Source of the DNA: an uncultured Clostridia bacterium
GTDB lineage: Bacteria; Bacillota; Clostridia; Saccharofermentanales; Saccharofermentanaceae
Assembly: GCA_947165785.1 (NCBI GenBank)
Contig: CAMVBS010000004.1
Span: 1 to 64,000 of the forward strand
Direction: 5' to 3'
Length of the DNA: 64,000 nucleotides
A model generated the notes under the pieces. That model worked only from the letters and a program-made list of their open reading frames with translations. It was not told the DNA's origin and did not search any database. Numbering within the stretch: position 1 is the first letter of the stretch; each line of letters opens with the position of its first letter. Positions 9,404 through 17,699 of this stretch are shown piece after piece. A program made the position numbers and the translations under genes.

Positions 9404-9880
9404 ATGATCTGTAACAATTGCGGAGCTAATATCGGAGACGGACAGTCTTTCTGTGAGAATTGCGGAAGTCCTGTACAGCAGGCACCACAGCAGGTGCAGC
9501 AGCCGGCTTACCAGCAGCCTGTAGCACAGCAGCCACAGCAGCCGGTACAGCAGTATCAGCAGCAGCTTCAGCCTAATGGTGCGGCAAGTGCAGAATCACT
9601 TGCAATGAAAGCCATGATATTCGGTATCGTAACGATGGGCTGTGTCGTTGTACTTGACTGGATCCCTTATATCAAGGGCCTTGCAGCGATAGCAGGTGTT
9701 GTATTTGCGATCCTTGCCCTGTCATTTACATCCAAGGCAAGAGCACTCGGTTCCAGGAACATCAAGGATAAGCTCGGAAAGATCTTCGGTGTTATAGGTC
9801 TCATCCTCAATATCGTCCTTCTTTTCATCAACATGACAGGATGGCTTTTGGGCTTTATCAACACACACATCCTTCATTGA
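9404..9880 (+). CDS. Zinc-ribbon, Gln/Pro-rich membrane protein
   Basis: A 158-residue protein. Residues 1-22 are a zinc ribbon (CNNCGANIGDGQSFCENCG), 25-58 a Gln/Pro/Ala-rich low-complexity linker, then two predicted membrane helices (about 70-100 and 120-150) in an arrangement like small DUF4190-type proteins. A start at 9398 would leave one base after GGAGGG; ATG 9404 leaves seven, so I prefer it. Function unknown. It follows dCMP deaminase in the same direction and precedes a large hairpin. Confidence 0.7.
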   Translation: MICNNCGANIGDGQSFCENCGSPVQQAPQQVQQPAYQQPVAQQPQQPVQQYQQQLQPNGAASAESLAMKAMIFGIVTMGCVVVLDWIPYIKGLAAIAGVVFAILALSFTSKARALGSRNIKDKLGKIFGVIGLILNIVLLFINMTGWLLGFINTHILH

Positions 9881-9890
9881 TCGCGGGATG

Positions 9891-9940
9891 ACTTTTTCGA
9901 GAAAAGAAGTCAGGATAGCGTAATTTCTTCTCGAAAAAGT
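9891..9940. repeat. Inverted pair of the TCTCGAAAAAG element
   Basis: Two copies of the recurrent element face each other: ACTTTTTCGAGAA at 9891-9903 and TTCTCGAAAAAGT at 9928-9940. They make a perfect 13-bp stem with a 24-base loop. There is no T-run after it, so it is not a normal terminator. It ends just before the -35 box of the T-box promoter. Confidence 0.6.
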
Positions 9941-9943
9941 GTA

Positions 9944-9972
9944 TTGCAAATTACAAAGCACGAAATTATAAT
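9944..9972 (+). promoter_or_regulatory. Promoter of the T-box/paaK unit
   Basis: TTGCAA (9944-9949), a 17-base spacer, then a perfect TATAAT (9967-9972). Transcription should begin near 9979, giving a leader of about 320 bases before paaK. Confidence 0.7.
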
Positions 9973-9978
9973 GAGTCC

Positions 9979-10264
9979 ATATCTTAAATGCGTCGATTGA
10001 GAGGAGTAGTCTTCCCAAAGCGGCAACAGGGATGAGAGGTCTTGACTGAGAACCTTTCTTGCAAAAGCCGGGAATATGAAGTTCGCTCATGAGCAGGAGT
10101 GCTGAAGCTGTTGGTTGTAGGCGTTCCCGGAGGTTCACCGTTAACATGAACGAAGAATTGTTGGATTCTTGCTGAGAGCAGCCCTTCACAAGGCTGAAGA
10201 TGGGTGGTAACGCGTATACTATACGTCCCGTCAACGGAGACAATGTCCGTTGGCGGGATTTTTG
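9979..10264 (+). promoter_or_regulatory. T-box leader (tRNA-sensing riboswitch) upstream of paaK
   Basis: The 286-base leader has the order of a T-box: a Stem I region starting with GAGAGGAGTAGTC, the distal GGGATGAGAGG bulge, later stems, then the T-box core GGGTGGTAACGCG (10202-10214; consensus GGGTGGNACCGCG) and a strong terminator. In this family an uncharged tRNA pairs its anticodon with a specifier codon in Stem I and its acceptor end with the T-box bulge, which favours the antiterminator. The specifier is uncertain: the sequence GAAGTTCGCTCATG (10078-10091) would place TTC (Phe) in the expected loop, but one base of shift gives GTT. The T-box call is firm; the amino acid is inference. 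Confidence 0.85.
10226..10264 (+). terminator. T-box conditional terminator
   Basis: TCCCG T CAACGGA (10226-10238) pairs with TCCGTTG G CGGGA (10246-10258), 13 pairs including one T-G wobble, followed by T-rich TTTTTGTTT. It lies directly after the T-box core, as expected for the off state. Confidence 0.85.
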
Positions 10265-10299
10265 TTTATCCGAGAGCAAGATGCGAAAGGAGAAAGAAA

Positions 10300-11625
10300 A
10301 TGGCAAAAAAGGAGTTCAAGACGTTCATTTGGGACGAGAAGAACGAGTGTATGAGCGATGACGAGCGCGAAGCACTGGTAAGCGAGAGGATCAGATCCTG
10401 CGTAAAGAGACTTTATGAGAAGGTCCCTTACTACAAGAAAAAGCTTGATGATGCCGGTATCGAGCCGGGCGACATCAAGGGTACGGAGGATCTTTGGAAG
10501 CTTCCGTTTACGGATAAGTTCGACTTCAGGGATAATTACCCGTTCGGAACACTGGCTGTTCCGAGAGAGGACGTCGTACGTTTTCACGCATCTTCCGGAA
10601 CTACGGGAAGGATGAAGGTCGTAGGCTATACACAAAACGATATCGATCTGTGGTCTGATATGCTCTGCAGAGCCTTCGCCATGGCAGGCATGCAAAAGGG
10701 CGACCTTGCTCATATCTCTTACGGCTACGGACTTTTCACGGGCGGTCTTGGACCTCACTATGCATGTAAGCCGTTCGGTGCTACCGCTATTCCTGTATCT
10801 ACGGGTCAAACAGACCGTCAGATCATGATCCTTACAGAATGGAAGCCTGACGTAATCTTCTGTACTCCTACGTACATGCTCAACCTCCTCGATAAGATGG
10901 AGGAGAAGGGCATCGATAAGAGCCAGCTTAACTTAAGGACGGGTATCTTCGGAGCTGAGGCATGGACGCTCGACATGAAGCGTGAGATCGAGGAGAGAGC
11001 AGGCATCAGGGCATTTGATATCTACGGACTTTCCGAGGTGTGCGGTCCGGGAGTAGGCTGTTCATGTGAGAAGGGCGATCTTATCCACATCCAGGCAGAT
11101 CACTTCTGGCCTGAGGTCGTTGATCCGAAGACAGGTAAGCCATTGCCTGACGGCGAGATCGGTGAGCTCGTATTCTCTTCCATCACTAAGGAAGCAGTAC
11201 CGCTCATGCGATATAACACTCATGACCTTACACGTATATATCACGGTAAGTGCGCATGCGGAAGAACAACTCCGAGGATCGAGAAGATCACGGGAAGAGC
11301 AGACGATATGCTCGTTATCCGTGGAGTAAATCTCTTCCCGAGCCAGATCGAGGAGGCTATCGGTAAGCATACTGATGCCGTATCCCTTAACTATCAGATC
11401 TTCGTAGACAGGGTCAAGAACCAGGATACGATCTATGTTAAGCTCGAACTTAAGCCGAACCTCTTCTCTGATACGGTAGGTGATCTTGCTAAGCTCAACA
11501 AGGCCATCGAGGCTGATATCACATCCATTACGGGTCTTCATATCAGAGTTCAGCTCGTTGAACCTAACACGCTTCCTAAGTCAGAAGGAAAGATGAAGAG
11601 AGTTATAGACTCGAGGTTCAAATAA
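10300..11625 (+). CDS. paaK: Phenylacetate-CoA ligase family protein
   Basis: A 441-residue member of the adenylate-forming superfamily. ASSGTTGRMKVVGYT is the AMP/ATP-binding loop, IYGLSEVCGPGVG the adenine-contacting motif, MRYNTHDLTRI and GRADDMLVIRGVNLFPSQIEE the hinge and C-terminal domain. Length and order match PaaK (ATP + CoA + arylacetate giving arylacetyl-CoA). ATG 10300 follows AAAGGAG at a spacing of 7; an upstream GTG frame only reads through the T-box. In anaerobes this enzyme can also activate aryl acids for reductive carboxylation to aromatic 2-oxo acids and hence amino acids; a T-box in front fits that anabolic use. No indolepyruvate oxidoreductase genes lie nearby. Substrate (phenylacetate, hydroxyphenylacetate or indoleacetate) is not determined. 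Confidence 0.88.
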   Translation: MAKKEFKTFIWDEKNECMSDDEREALVSERIRSCVKRLYEKVPYYKKKLDDAGIEPGDIKGTEDLWKLPFTDKFDFRDNYPFGTLAVPREDVVRFHASSGTTGRMKVVGYTQNDIDLWSDMLCRAFAMAGMQKGDLAHISYGYGLFTGGLGPHYACKPFGATAIPVSTGQTDRQIMILTEWKPDVIFCTPTYMLNLLDKMEEKGIDKSQLNLRTGIFGAEAWTLDMKREIEERAGIRAFDIYGLSEVCGPGVGCSCEKGDLIHIQADHFWPEVVDPKTGKPLPDGEIGELVFSSITKEAVPLMRYNTHDLTRIYHGKCACGRTTPRIEKITGRADDMLVIRGVNLFPSQIEEAIGKHTDAVSLNYQIFVDRVKNQDTIYVKLELKPNLFSDTVGDLAKLNKAIEADITSITGLHIRVQLVEPNTLPKSEGKMKRVIDSRFK

Positions 11626-11669
11626 GTAGTATACTTCTCCAAGGGTAAAATGACTTTTGGGGGTCTACT

Positions 11670-13709
11670 ATGACAAACAACATAAAGAGAAATGTATCCG
11701 TGGTGCTTATCACGGTAATGACGGTTATTATGGTCGCTTTCGGAAACTGCCTTGCAGATCCGGAAGCGACTGTTGATTCTACAAATCCCTGGGAATCGGG
11801 CGGACAGATAACGCTTACGCTGAGCGGATGCGACGGTTATAACAAGATAACGGTCGTAGCCGACTTCGGAGGCACGGTCTCTGACGCATCGGGCTGGGGA
11901 TTTGATACTTATAAAGTGGACGGCAGCAAGGTTACAGCTGAAGTTACAAGAGGCGGCCAGAATGACTGGGCCTTTAACGGCAGTGTCGGTATCCAGGTCA
12001 ACGGCTCCAATATCAAGGATATAAAGCTCGTATCGATCACGGGTGACGGTGTAAGCGGCACTGTCTCCAACGCTCCTTCAAATAAGCCGACGACCGCTCC
12101 TTCCAATGGTACACAGACAACTACTGCTCCGGTAGAGACAGGATCTTCCGATAACAAGGAAGGCAAGAAGGGTGACGACTGGCTTACGACAGACGGCAGT
12201 AAGATCGTCGACAAGAACGGCACAGAAGTGTGGCTTACGGGAGTCAACTGGTTCGGTTATAACACCGGGACCAACATTTTCGACGGGTGCTGGTCATGTA
12301 ATATGGATCAGTCCCTTAAGGCTATCGCAGACCACGGATTTAACCTGCTGAGGATCCCGATCTCCGCTCAGCTCCTTCTTGACTGGAAGGGCGGCAACTA
12401 CCCTCAGGCTAATTTCAATCAGGCCAACAACTCCGAACTCGTCGGAATGAACAGCCTCGAGATCTTTGATTATGCGCTCCAAAGATGCGAGGCATACGGT
12501 ATCAAGGTCATGCTCGATATCCACAGTGCGGAGACAGATGCATCGGGTCATAATGCGCCGCTGTGGTACACGGACAAGATCTCCGCTGATCAGTACCTCG
12601 AGGCACTCGACTGGGTATCCGCGAGATATAAGGATAACGACACCATCGTTGCATATGATCTTAAGAACGAGCCTCACGGCGCGGGAAATGAACAGAACAG
12701 AGCGATCTGGAATGACTCCAAGGATCCTAACAACTGGCGTTATGTTGCTTCGCTTGCAGGTAATACGATACTTGATAACAACCCTAATGCTCTAATCGTG
12801 ATCGAGGGAAATCAGATCTTCCCGAAAGATCCGGGAAGCAACAACTTTACGTCGATGAACGAGGATGATTACTACAATGCATGGTGGGGCGGAAACCTCA
12901 TGGGCGTTAAGTACTATCCGGTCGACCTCGGAAGCAAGGAGAGAAATAAGCAGATCGTCTATTCTCCTCACGATTACGGCCCTGCAGTATATCAGCAGCC
13001 GTGGTTCGGTTCGGGATTCTCCTATCAGTCCCTCATGGATGATTACTGGTACGATTACTGGTATTACATCAAGGATCAAAATATCGCTCCTATCCTTATC
13101 GGTGAGTGGGGAGGCTTCATGTCGGGCGATAACCTTACATGGATGACGTATTTAAGACAGCTCATCGGCGAGAAGAAACTCCACTATACGTTCTGGTGCT
13201 TCAATGCGAACTCCGGTGATACAGGCGGACTTGTTCTTGATGACTTTACGACATGGGATGAGGAGAAGTACTCATTCGTTAATGAAGTCATCTGGAAAGA
13301 TGATGACGGCAAGTTCGTCGGTCTTGATCATGAGATCCCTCTCGGATCTTCGGGTATCTCGTTAAGTGATTACAGCGGCATCCTCGTTACGGTGGATGAC
13401 GATAAGGAACCTGAAGAGACAACTGAGACTTCAGAGACTGAAGAAACCGAGCAGACTTCCTTGACGGATACTGCTGTATCGGAAACGGCAGCTGAGACGT
13501 CGGAAGAGGAGCTCATCAAAGAGCCTTCAGTCGAGAAGAAGAACAACATGCCTATGTCAACTCTTAGTAAGGCAATAAAGATAATTGCCGCAATACTCAT
13601 AGGTATCGCGGCAATCGCCGTTGCTTTTATTGTGCTACGTGTTGTTTACCTCAGGCGCAAGGGAATGAACTTTAAAGAGATACTCGTAAATCTCTTTAAG
13701 CTATTCTGA
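11670..13709 (+). CDS. Secreted GH5 endoglucanase with C-terminal membrane anchor
   Basis: A 679-residue glycoside hydrolase. Signal peptide 1-30; beta-rich, cellulose-binding-like domain about 31-125; Thr/Ser linker; GH5 catalytic domain about 168-555; Glu/Thr linker; one TM helix about 637-660 and a short basic tail. WLTGVNWFGYNTG, LRIPIS, DIHSAE, YDLKNEPHG (acid/base Glu near 333), HDYGP and IGEWGG (nucleophile Glu near 479) follow GH5, most like the actinobacterial E1-type (GH5_1) pattern. It should hydrolyse beta-1,4-glucans at the cell surface. There is no dockerin or LPXTG; the C-terminal helix is the likely anchor, and its flank (LRVVYLRRKG) resembles that of the three tail-motif proteins downstream. 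Start follows TTTTGGGGG (11655-11663). Confidence 0.88.
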   Translation: MTNNIKRNVSVVLITVMTVIMVAFGNCLADPEATVDSTNPWESGGQITLTLSGCDGYNKITVVADFGGTVSDASGWGFDTYKVDGSKVTAEVTRGGQNDWAFNGSVGIQVNGSNIKDIKLVSITGDGVSGTVSNAPSNKPTTAPSNGTQTTTAPVETGSSDNKEGKKGDDWLTTDGSKIVDKNGTEVWLTGVNWFGYNTGTNIFDGCWSCNMDQSLKAIADHGFNLLRIPISAQLLLDWKGGNYPQANFNQANNSELVGMNSLEIFDYALQRCEAYGIKVMLDIHSAETDASGHNAPLWYTDKISADQYLEALDWVSARYKDNDTIVAYDLKNEPHGAGNEQNRAIWNDSKDPNNWRYVASLAGNTILDNNPNALIVIEGNQIFPKDPGSNNFTSMNEDDYYNAWWGGNLMGVKYYPVDLGSKERNKQIVYSPHDYGPAVYQQPWFGSGFSYQSLMDDYWYDYWYYIKDQNIAPILIGEWGGFMSGDNLTWMTYLRQLIGEKKLHYTFWCFNANSGDTGGLVLDDFTTWDEEKYSFVNEVIWKDDDGKFVGLDHEIPLGSSGISLSDYSGILVTVDDDKEPEETTETSETEETEQTSLTDTAVSETAAETSEEELIKEPSVEKKNNMPMSTLSKAIKIIAAILIGIAAIAVAFIVLRVVYLRRKGMNFKEILVNLFKLF

Positions 13710-13742
13710 TGCGTCAGGTGATCAGATGATTAAACAAAACAA

Positions 13743-15803
13743 TTACTCGAAGCTGATATCCGTAATAGTGAATGTCTGCTTCTTGTCATTCTTATCTTTC
13801 TTCGTTGCGTCGAAGTAAAGATAAATACCGTTCTTATTCTCCTCTGTGAGAGTGATGGTAACGGTCTGCTCTTCAGTTGAAGAGAACTTACCTTCGTTGT
13901 CCCAGTGATTACGATAGAAGATCGGGTTGTTCTCGTCCTGGTTCGTAATACCAAGGTTCATACCTTCTCTTGAAGGGATAACTGTCAGGGTAACTGTGGA
14001 ATACTTATCGAGATCGACACCGCCGAAATCGATGATAACGGTCTTCCAGTTCTCCTTCTTCTTGGAGCTCTTCTTATATGAGATCTTGCAGATATCATCT
14101 GTCTCGTCGATCTCGTAGAAAGAAGAATTTGTGTGGATATCGTAAGAAGGTTCGTCGCCTTCTTCGATTACATTGTTGTCGTCGTTGCTTATGACTTCTT
14201 CTGTGTCTGCATCGTTCGGATCTTCGTTGGTTGGCTCGTCTTCGGTTTCAACAGGGTCAACGTCAGAAGGTTCAGGTGTGATAACGGGAGCTTCAGTAAC
14301 GACAGGCACTTCTGTTACGGCCGGAGCTTCTGTTGGCGCAGGAGCTTCGGTTACGACAGGTGTCGGTGCCTCGGTGACCTCAGGAACTTCAGTAACTTCT
14401 GCTGCATCGGAAACAGCATTGCAGCCGAACTTGCTCAAGTCTGTCTTAGAGGAGGCAGTGATCGTCAATGTATGCTTCTCGCCTTCGTTACCGTTTACCT
14501 TGCACTTCAATTCCGTATCGACAACATCCTTTGTGCTGTGGCCTGAAGGCTTGGTATTCTTGTTGATGAGATTATTCTTGAAAACGTTATTTGATGCACC
14601 GGCTTCGTTGGCATAGATCTTGCCGCTTGCATGGTAGAAGATATTGTCGTAGATCTTATTTGTGTCTGAGTCTGCGAGCTGGATGTTGAAGCAAGGTTTC
14701 TCTTGATTAACAACAGTGTTGTTGTGGATATCGAGCTTATTTGCATAGCCGTTGATATCGTCGTCATCAACACTTCCGCCGATGCTGATGCCTGCAAGAT
14801 TATCGTTGTTGATCAAAGTATTGTTATATACTCTGATGTCATCAGTTGAACCGTACTTTACGCCCTTTATGTCGAAAAGATGCTCGCTGGCAAGCTCGAT
14901 ACCGATGTCACAGTTATATACGTAATTATCGTAGATGCTGATATCGTATCCACCGTCAACATAGATGCCGCCTGCGCATGCGCTGTCGTATGTCTTGTTT
15001 TCCTTGGATGAGATATTCTCTACCGTATTTCCGTATATTGTTCCGTTATGGGCTCTGTCTACATCGATAAGCTTCTTGCTCGGCTTATCCTCGTCAACGT
15101 TCTCATAACCGATGACATCGATTCCGATGTTGTCACAGCCATAGATGTGGTTGTTGCTTATAGTGAAGTTCTCGACACATCCGTTGATGGCAAGTGCTTC
15201 GCTGTTGCCGAGGACAAGATTGTGAAGGCTGCAACCGTCGATGGTAACGTTTTTGATACCTTTCGGAATCTCCTGATCGTCATGGTATGTGTTAACAAGG
15301 ATACCCTGTGCGTTTACTTCCCCGCCTTTGTACTTACAACCCATACTGTAGATCTCACAATTGGAGATAACGATGTCATGAACACCGTCAACGACTTCGA
15401 TACCGTATGCCGCATGACTTGCGGATTTGGTATAAAGACCTGTGATCTTCATGTTCTCAACGGTTACGTTAGAAGCTTCGACACTGATCATGGTCCATCC
15501 GCTTACGCTTGAACCGTCAAGTATCGCAGATCCCTTGGAATCGCTGATGCCCTTGATCGTAACATGGTCTTGGGTGATCGTGACGTTCTCCGAATACGTG
15601 TTCGGCTTAACGTTGATGACAACATCGCCGCCGGCCTTTTTCACGGTGTTTGAATTAAGTGCTGCCGTGATGGTCTTGTACTTTTCATTCGGACCGACAG
15701 TAACTACAGTTTCTGAGTCAGCAAGAACCGCTGCAGGGAAGCTGACGCCTGCTGCAATGATGAGTGCAGCAAAACTCGCAAAAATCTTTTGTAGCTTTTT
15801 CAT
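13743..15803 (-). CDS. Secreted right-handed beta-helix protein, pectate-lyase-like
   Basis: A 686-residue secreted protein. Signal peptide 1-28, then VGPNEKYKTITAALNS, the typical start of pectin-active beta-helix enzymes. From about residue 65 to 430 there are repeated parallel-beta-helix segments (VTIKGISDS, IVISNCEIY, FTISNNHIYGCDNIGIDV, ISIYDNYVYNCDIGIEL, IRVYNNTLINN). A Pro/Thr/Glu/Val linker (about 470-560) joins a C-terminal beta-sandwich of about 120 residues (ISYKKSSKKKENWKTVIIDFGG) that looks like a carbohydrate-binding domain. Family knowledge suggests a polysaccharide lyase, most likely pectate lyase of the PL9/PL1 type, but I cannot place the catalytic residues. ATG follows GGAGGAAAAGAA. 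It is convergent with the GH5 gene, 33 bases apart. Confidence 0.75.
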   Translation of the reverse strand: MKKLQKIFASFAALIIAAGVSFPAAVLADSETVVTVGPNEKYKTITAALNSNTVKKAGGDVVINVKPNTYSENVTITQDHVTIKGISDSKGSAILDGSSVSGWTMISVEASNVTVENMKITGLYTKSASHAAYGIEVVDGVHDIVISNCEIYSMGCKYKGGEVNAQGILVNTYHDDQEIPKGIKNVTIDGCSLHNLVLGNSEALAINGCVENFTISNNHIYGCDNIGIDVIGYENVDEDKPSKKLIDVDRAHNGTIYGNTVENISSKENKTYDSACAGGIYVDGGYDISIYDNYVYNCDIGIELASEHLFDIKGVKYGSTDDIRVYNNTLINNDNLAGISIGGSVDDDDINGYANKLDIHNNTVVNQEKPCFNIQLADSDTNKIYDNIFYHASGKIYANEAGASNNVFKNNLINKNTKPSGHSTKDVVDTELKCKVNGNEGEKHTLTITASSKTDLSKFGCNAVSDAAEVTEVPEVTEAPTPVVTEAPAPTEAPAVTEVPVVTEAPVITPEPSDVDPVETEDEPTNEDPNDADTEEVISNDDNNVIEEGDEPSYDIHTNSSFYEIDETDDICKISYKKSSKKKENWKTVIIDFGGVDLDKYSTVTLTVIPSREGMNLGITNQDENNPIFYRNHWDNEGKFSSTEEQTVTITLTEENKNGIYLYFDATKKDKNDKKQTFTITDISFE

Positions 15804-15846
15804 TTCTTTTCCTCCATTAAGAATGTTTTAGCAACGGACGGGCATA

Positions 15847-15875
15847 AGACTACTTTAAGTAGTATCAAAAGTCAA
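15847..15875 (-). promoter_or_regulatory. Promoter of the beta-helix gene with palindromic operator
   Basis: On the minus strand TTGACT (15875-15870), a 17-base spacer and TAGTCT (15852-15847). A perfect palindrome ACTACTT-T-AAGTAGT (15849-15863) covers the -10 and part of the spacer, a good position for a repressor. The leader to the ATG is about 35 bases. Confidence 0.5.
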
Positions 15876-15912
15876 ATAAAGTCAAAGAATAAAAAGCAAG
15901 CTCAAAAATACA

Positions 15913-15947
15913 AAAGCATCATCACTCAAATTTGAGAAATGATGCTT
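15913..15947 (-). terminator. Terminator of the S37 peptidase gene
   Basis: On the minus strand AAGCATCAT (15947-15939) pairs with ATGATGCTT (15921-15913) around a loop that can itself pair (CTCAAATTTGAG), followed by TTGTATTTTT. It lies between the end of the S37 gene and the beta-helix promoter. Confidence 0.6.
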
Positions 15948-16050
15948 ATTTAAATTATCTACAAACTATTTAATACCAGGCGTTTAAGGGTTATTAACCG
16001 TTAACTTTTACGGTATGATGATAACCTATGTCAGTGGTTAAATCAAGTGG

Positions 16051-16061
16051 CTTTTTCGAGA
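16051..16061. repeat. Intergenic CTTTTTCGAGA element
   Basis: A full copy of the recurrent 11-mer, 22 bases downstream of the stop of the S37 gene in minus orientation. Function unknown. Confidence 0.45.
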
Positions 16062-16082
16062 GGAAAAAAGAGTTCTTATCGA

Positions 16083-17663
16083 TCAGTCTATGGCTGCTTC
16101 AGAAGTTATGGAGTCTACCATCTTATATACTTTATCTGCATCCTCATTGGGCATGACCTTGTAGATGATCGTGTGAGCTGCAAACTGATCGACATATGTG
16201 ATGAAGTTATCCCTGTCAGGAACATCCGGCAGCCTTGGCTGATACCAGACATCAGATCCTCCGTAGAGCATTATCACATTGCAGTCGGTATTCTTCATCC
16301 AGTCCATGAGCATGTTGCGTGATGAAGGATCATATTCGAGTGAATCGTAGACTTCGGGATAAAGGGTCATCTTATAAAGGATCATGTCTTCCATGTTCTT
16401 CGTAACGACAAGCTCAGCTCCGCTGCCGTCTTCTTCGAGGGCCTCGCGAAGATAGGAGAAGTCATAGTCGTGTTCGCCGATCTCCTTAAAAGCCTGAATG
16501 TAATACGGGGCGAATTCGGAATTGACTGCCCAGGTGTCAGGCTCGTTGGCTTCGATAAGCATGTCGAGCATGTTATCAAGATAACTGTCCTGATCTTTGG
16601 AGTTCAGAAGACTTCTTATGGATGAGAAATCCTGTTCGTACTGCCAGGTCTGAGTCGCAAATTCAAGGACTGCCATATCATAGAGGACCTCAGGCGTCGT
16701 GAAGTCATTAAACACGGCACCTTGAGTTATGCCATAGTCATAATATCTCTGCTGAAGATCTTCGCGGTGTTTGATCGCCTCGACCTGGAATTCGAGAACG
16801 AGTCCTCTGTATTCCGATGCCTTGTCGGGACCGTATCTGTCATCACCGATGGTAGTATAGATGTTCTTCATGAAGCCTTCTGCCTGAGGACCGTCACAAT
16901 ATGGTGCAACGATCGGAACATAGATGTCGGCATCGTCAGGGAAATAGGCACCCTGGAGCATCGTTGTCATGCCGCCCTTGCTGCCGCCTGTCATTACCCA
17001 GCCGTCAGGTTCGAGGATCCTGTCGAACTGCTCGTAGATATGATGGAAATCGCAGGCTGCGTTATAGGTAGTGAGATATTCCCAGTAATCGGCTTTTGAA
17101 ACATCCAGTCCGTCAGGTATTGATTCACCGAAGAAGCGGTACTCCGCATTTATGAAATTGCATTCCATCTGTTCGGCAAAAACGCCCAACATCGGACCGT
17201 AAGTCAAGTAGAGATCATCAGGCAGGAAATAGCCGCCCGTGTAAAATTCGCTTATATCGGAACCTGTATAGAAGAACTCCACTCTCTGATCGAAAGTCCC
17301 GCAGGAAGGGTCATTCCAATCAAGCGGCTGCTCGAATATGACCATGAAGTTCGTGCCATCTACGCCGCTGTAATTATCGATCTTTGTTACTTCAACGACA
17401 CCGTCGAGAGATCTGATCTGATCCTCGATCGAAAGCGTCCTGTCGATCGGCTCGGGTTCGGCCTTGATCTCGACAGGTTCATCGGTAACGACCGAAGGGA
17501 TCGTATCGTCTGTCTCGGTCGCCTCAGGAGTCTCTGTAACTTCAGTCGTCTTGGAAGGTTTGCTCCTTACCGACTTTTCCTTAACCTGTACTTCGTTTGC
17601 TGAGCATGCCGATAATAGGAGCACAGCCGACAAAAGCAGTGCGTAGATCCTAGTGTTTTTCAT
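16083..17663 (-). CDS. S37 family peptidase lipoprotein
   Basis: A 526-residue secreted serine peptidase. Signal peptide with lipobox LSAC (Cys20), then a Thr/Glu/Pro linker to about residue 70. The catalytic region has FMVIFEQPLDWNDP, NAEYRFFGES and the nucleophile elbow GWVMTGGSKGGMTTM (Ser in GGSKG), all characteristic of peptidase family S37 (PS-10/tripeptidyl aminopeptidase type) with an alpha/beta-hydrolase fold. A His near YGGSDVWYQPR...THTIIYK-type C-terminal segment would complete the triad. It likely trims peptides outside the membrane. It lies 36 bases after the DUF805 gene in the same direction, with a copy of the TCTCGAAAAAG element in the gap. Confidence 0.85.
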   Translation of the reverse strand: MKNTRIYALLLSAVLLLSACSANEVQVKEKSVRSKPSKTTEVTETPEATETDDTIPSVVTDEPVEIKAEPEPIDRTLSIEDQIRSLDGVVEVTKIDNYSGVDGTNFMVIFEQPLDWNDPSCGTFDQRVEFFYTGSDISEFYTGGYFLPDDLYLTYGPMLGVFAEQMECNFINAEYRFFGESIPDGLDVSKADYWEYLTTYNAACDFHHIYEQFDRILEPDGWVMTGGSKGGMTTMLQGAYFPDDADIYVPIVAPYCDGPQAEGFMKNIYTTIGDDRYGPDKASEYRGLVLEFQVEAIKHREDLQQRYYDYGITQGAVFNDFTTPEVLYDMAVLEFATQTWQYEQDFSSIRSLLNSKDQDSYLDNMLDMLIEANEPDTWAVNSEFAPYYIQAFKEIGEHDYDFSYLREALEEDGSGAELVVTKNMEDMILYKMTLYPEVYDSLEYDPSSRNMLMDWMKNTDCNVIMLYGGSDVWYQPRLPDVPDRDNFITYVDQFAAHTIIYKVMPNEDADKVYKMVDSITSEAAID

Positions 17664-17676
17664 AAAATATCCCTTA

Positions 17677-17687
17677 TCTCGAAAAAG
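17677..17687. repeat. Intergenic TCTCGAAAAAG element
   Basis: A full copy in the short gap between the DUF805 gene and the S37 peptidase gene, close upstream of the S37 start codon. Confidence 0.45.
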
Positions 17688-17699
17688 TTATTCCGTTCC

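Noticed and set aside
10204-10299. Upstream extension of paaK reading through the T-box terminator
   Set aside because: The peptide has no homology pattern, and ATG 10300 has a well-spaced AAAGGAG.
14133-14616. Plus-strand open frames over the linker of the beta-helix gene
   Set aside because: Shadows of the Thr/Glu/Pro/Val linker on the minus strand; Ser/Gly/Val-rich without a start signal.
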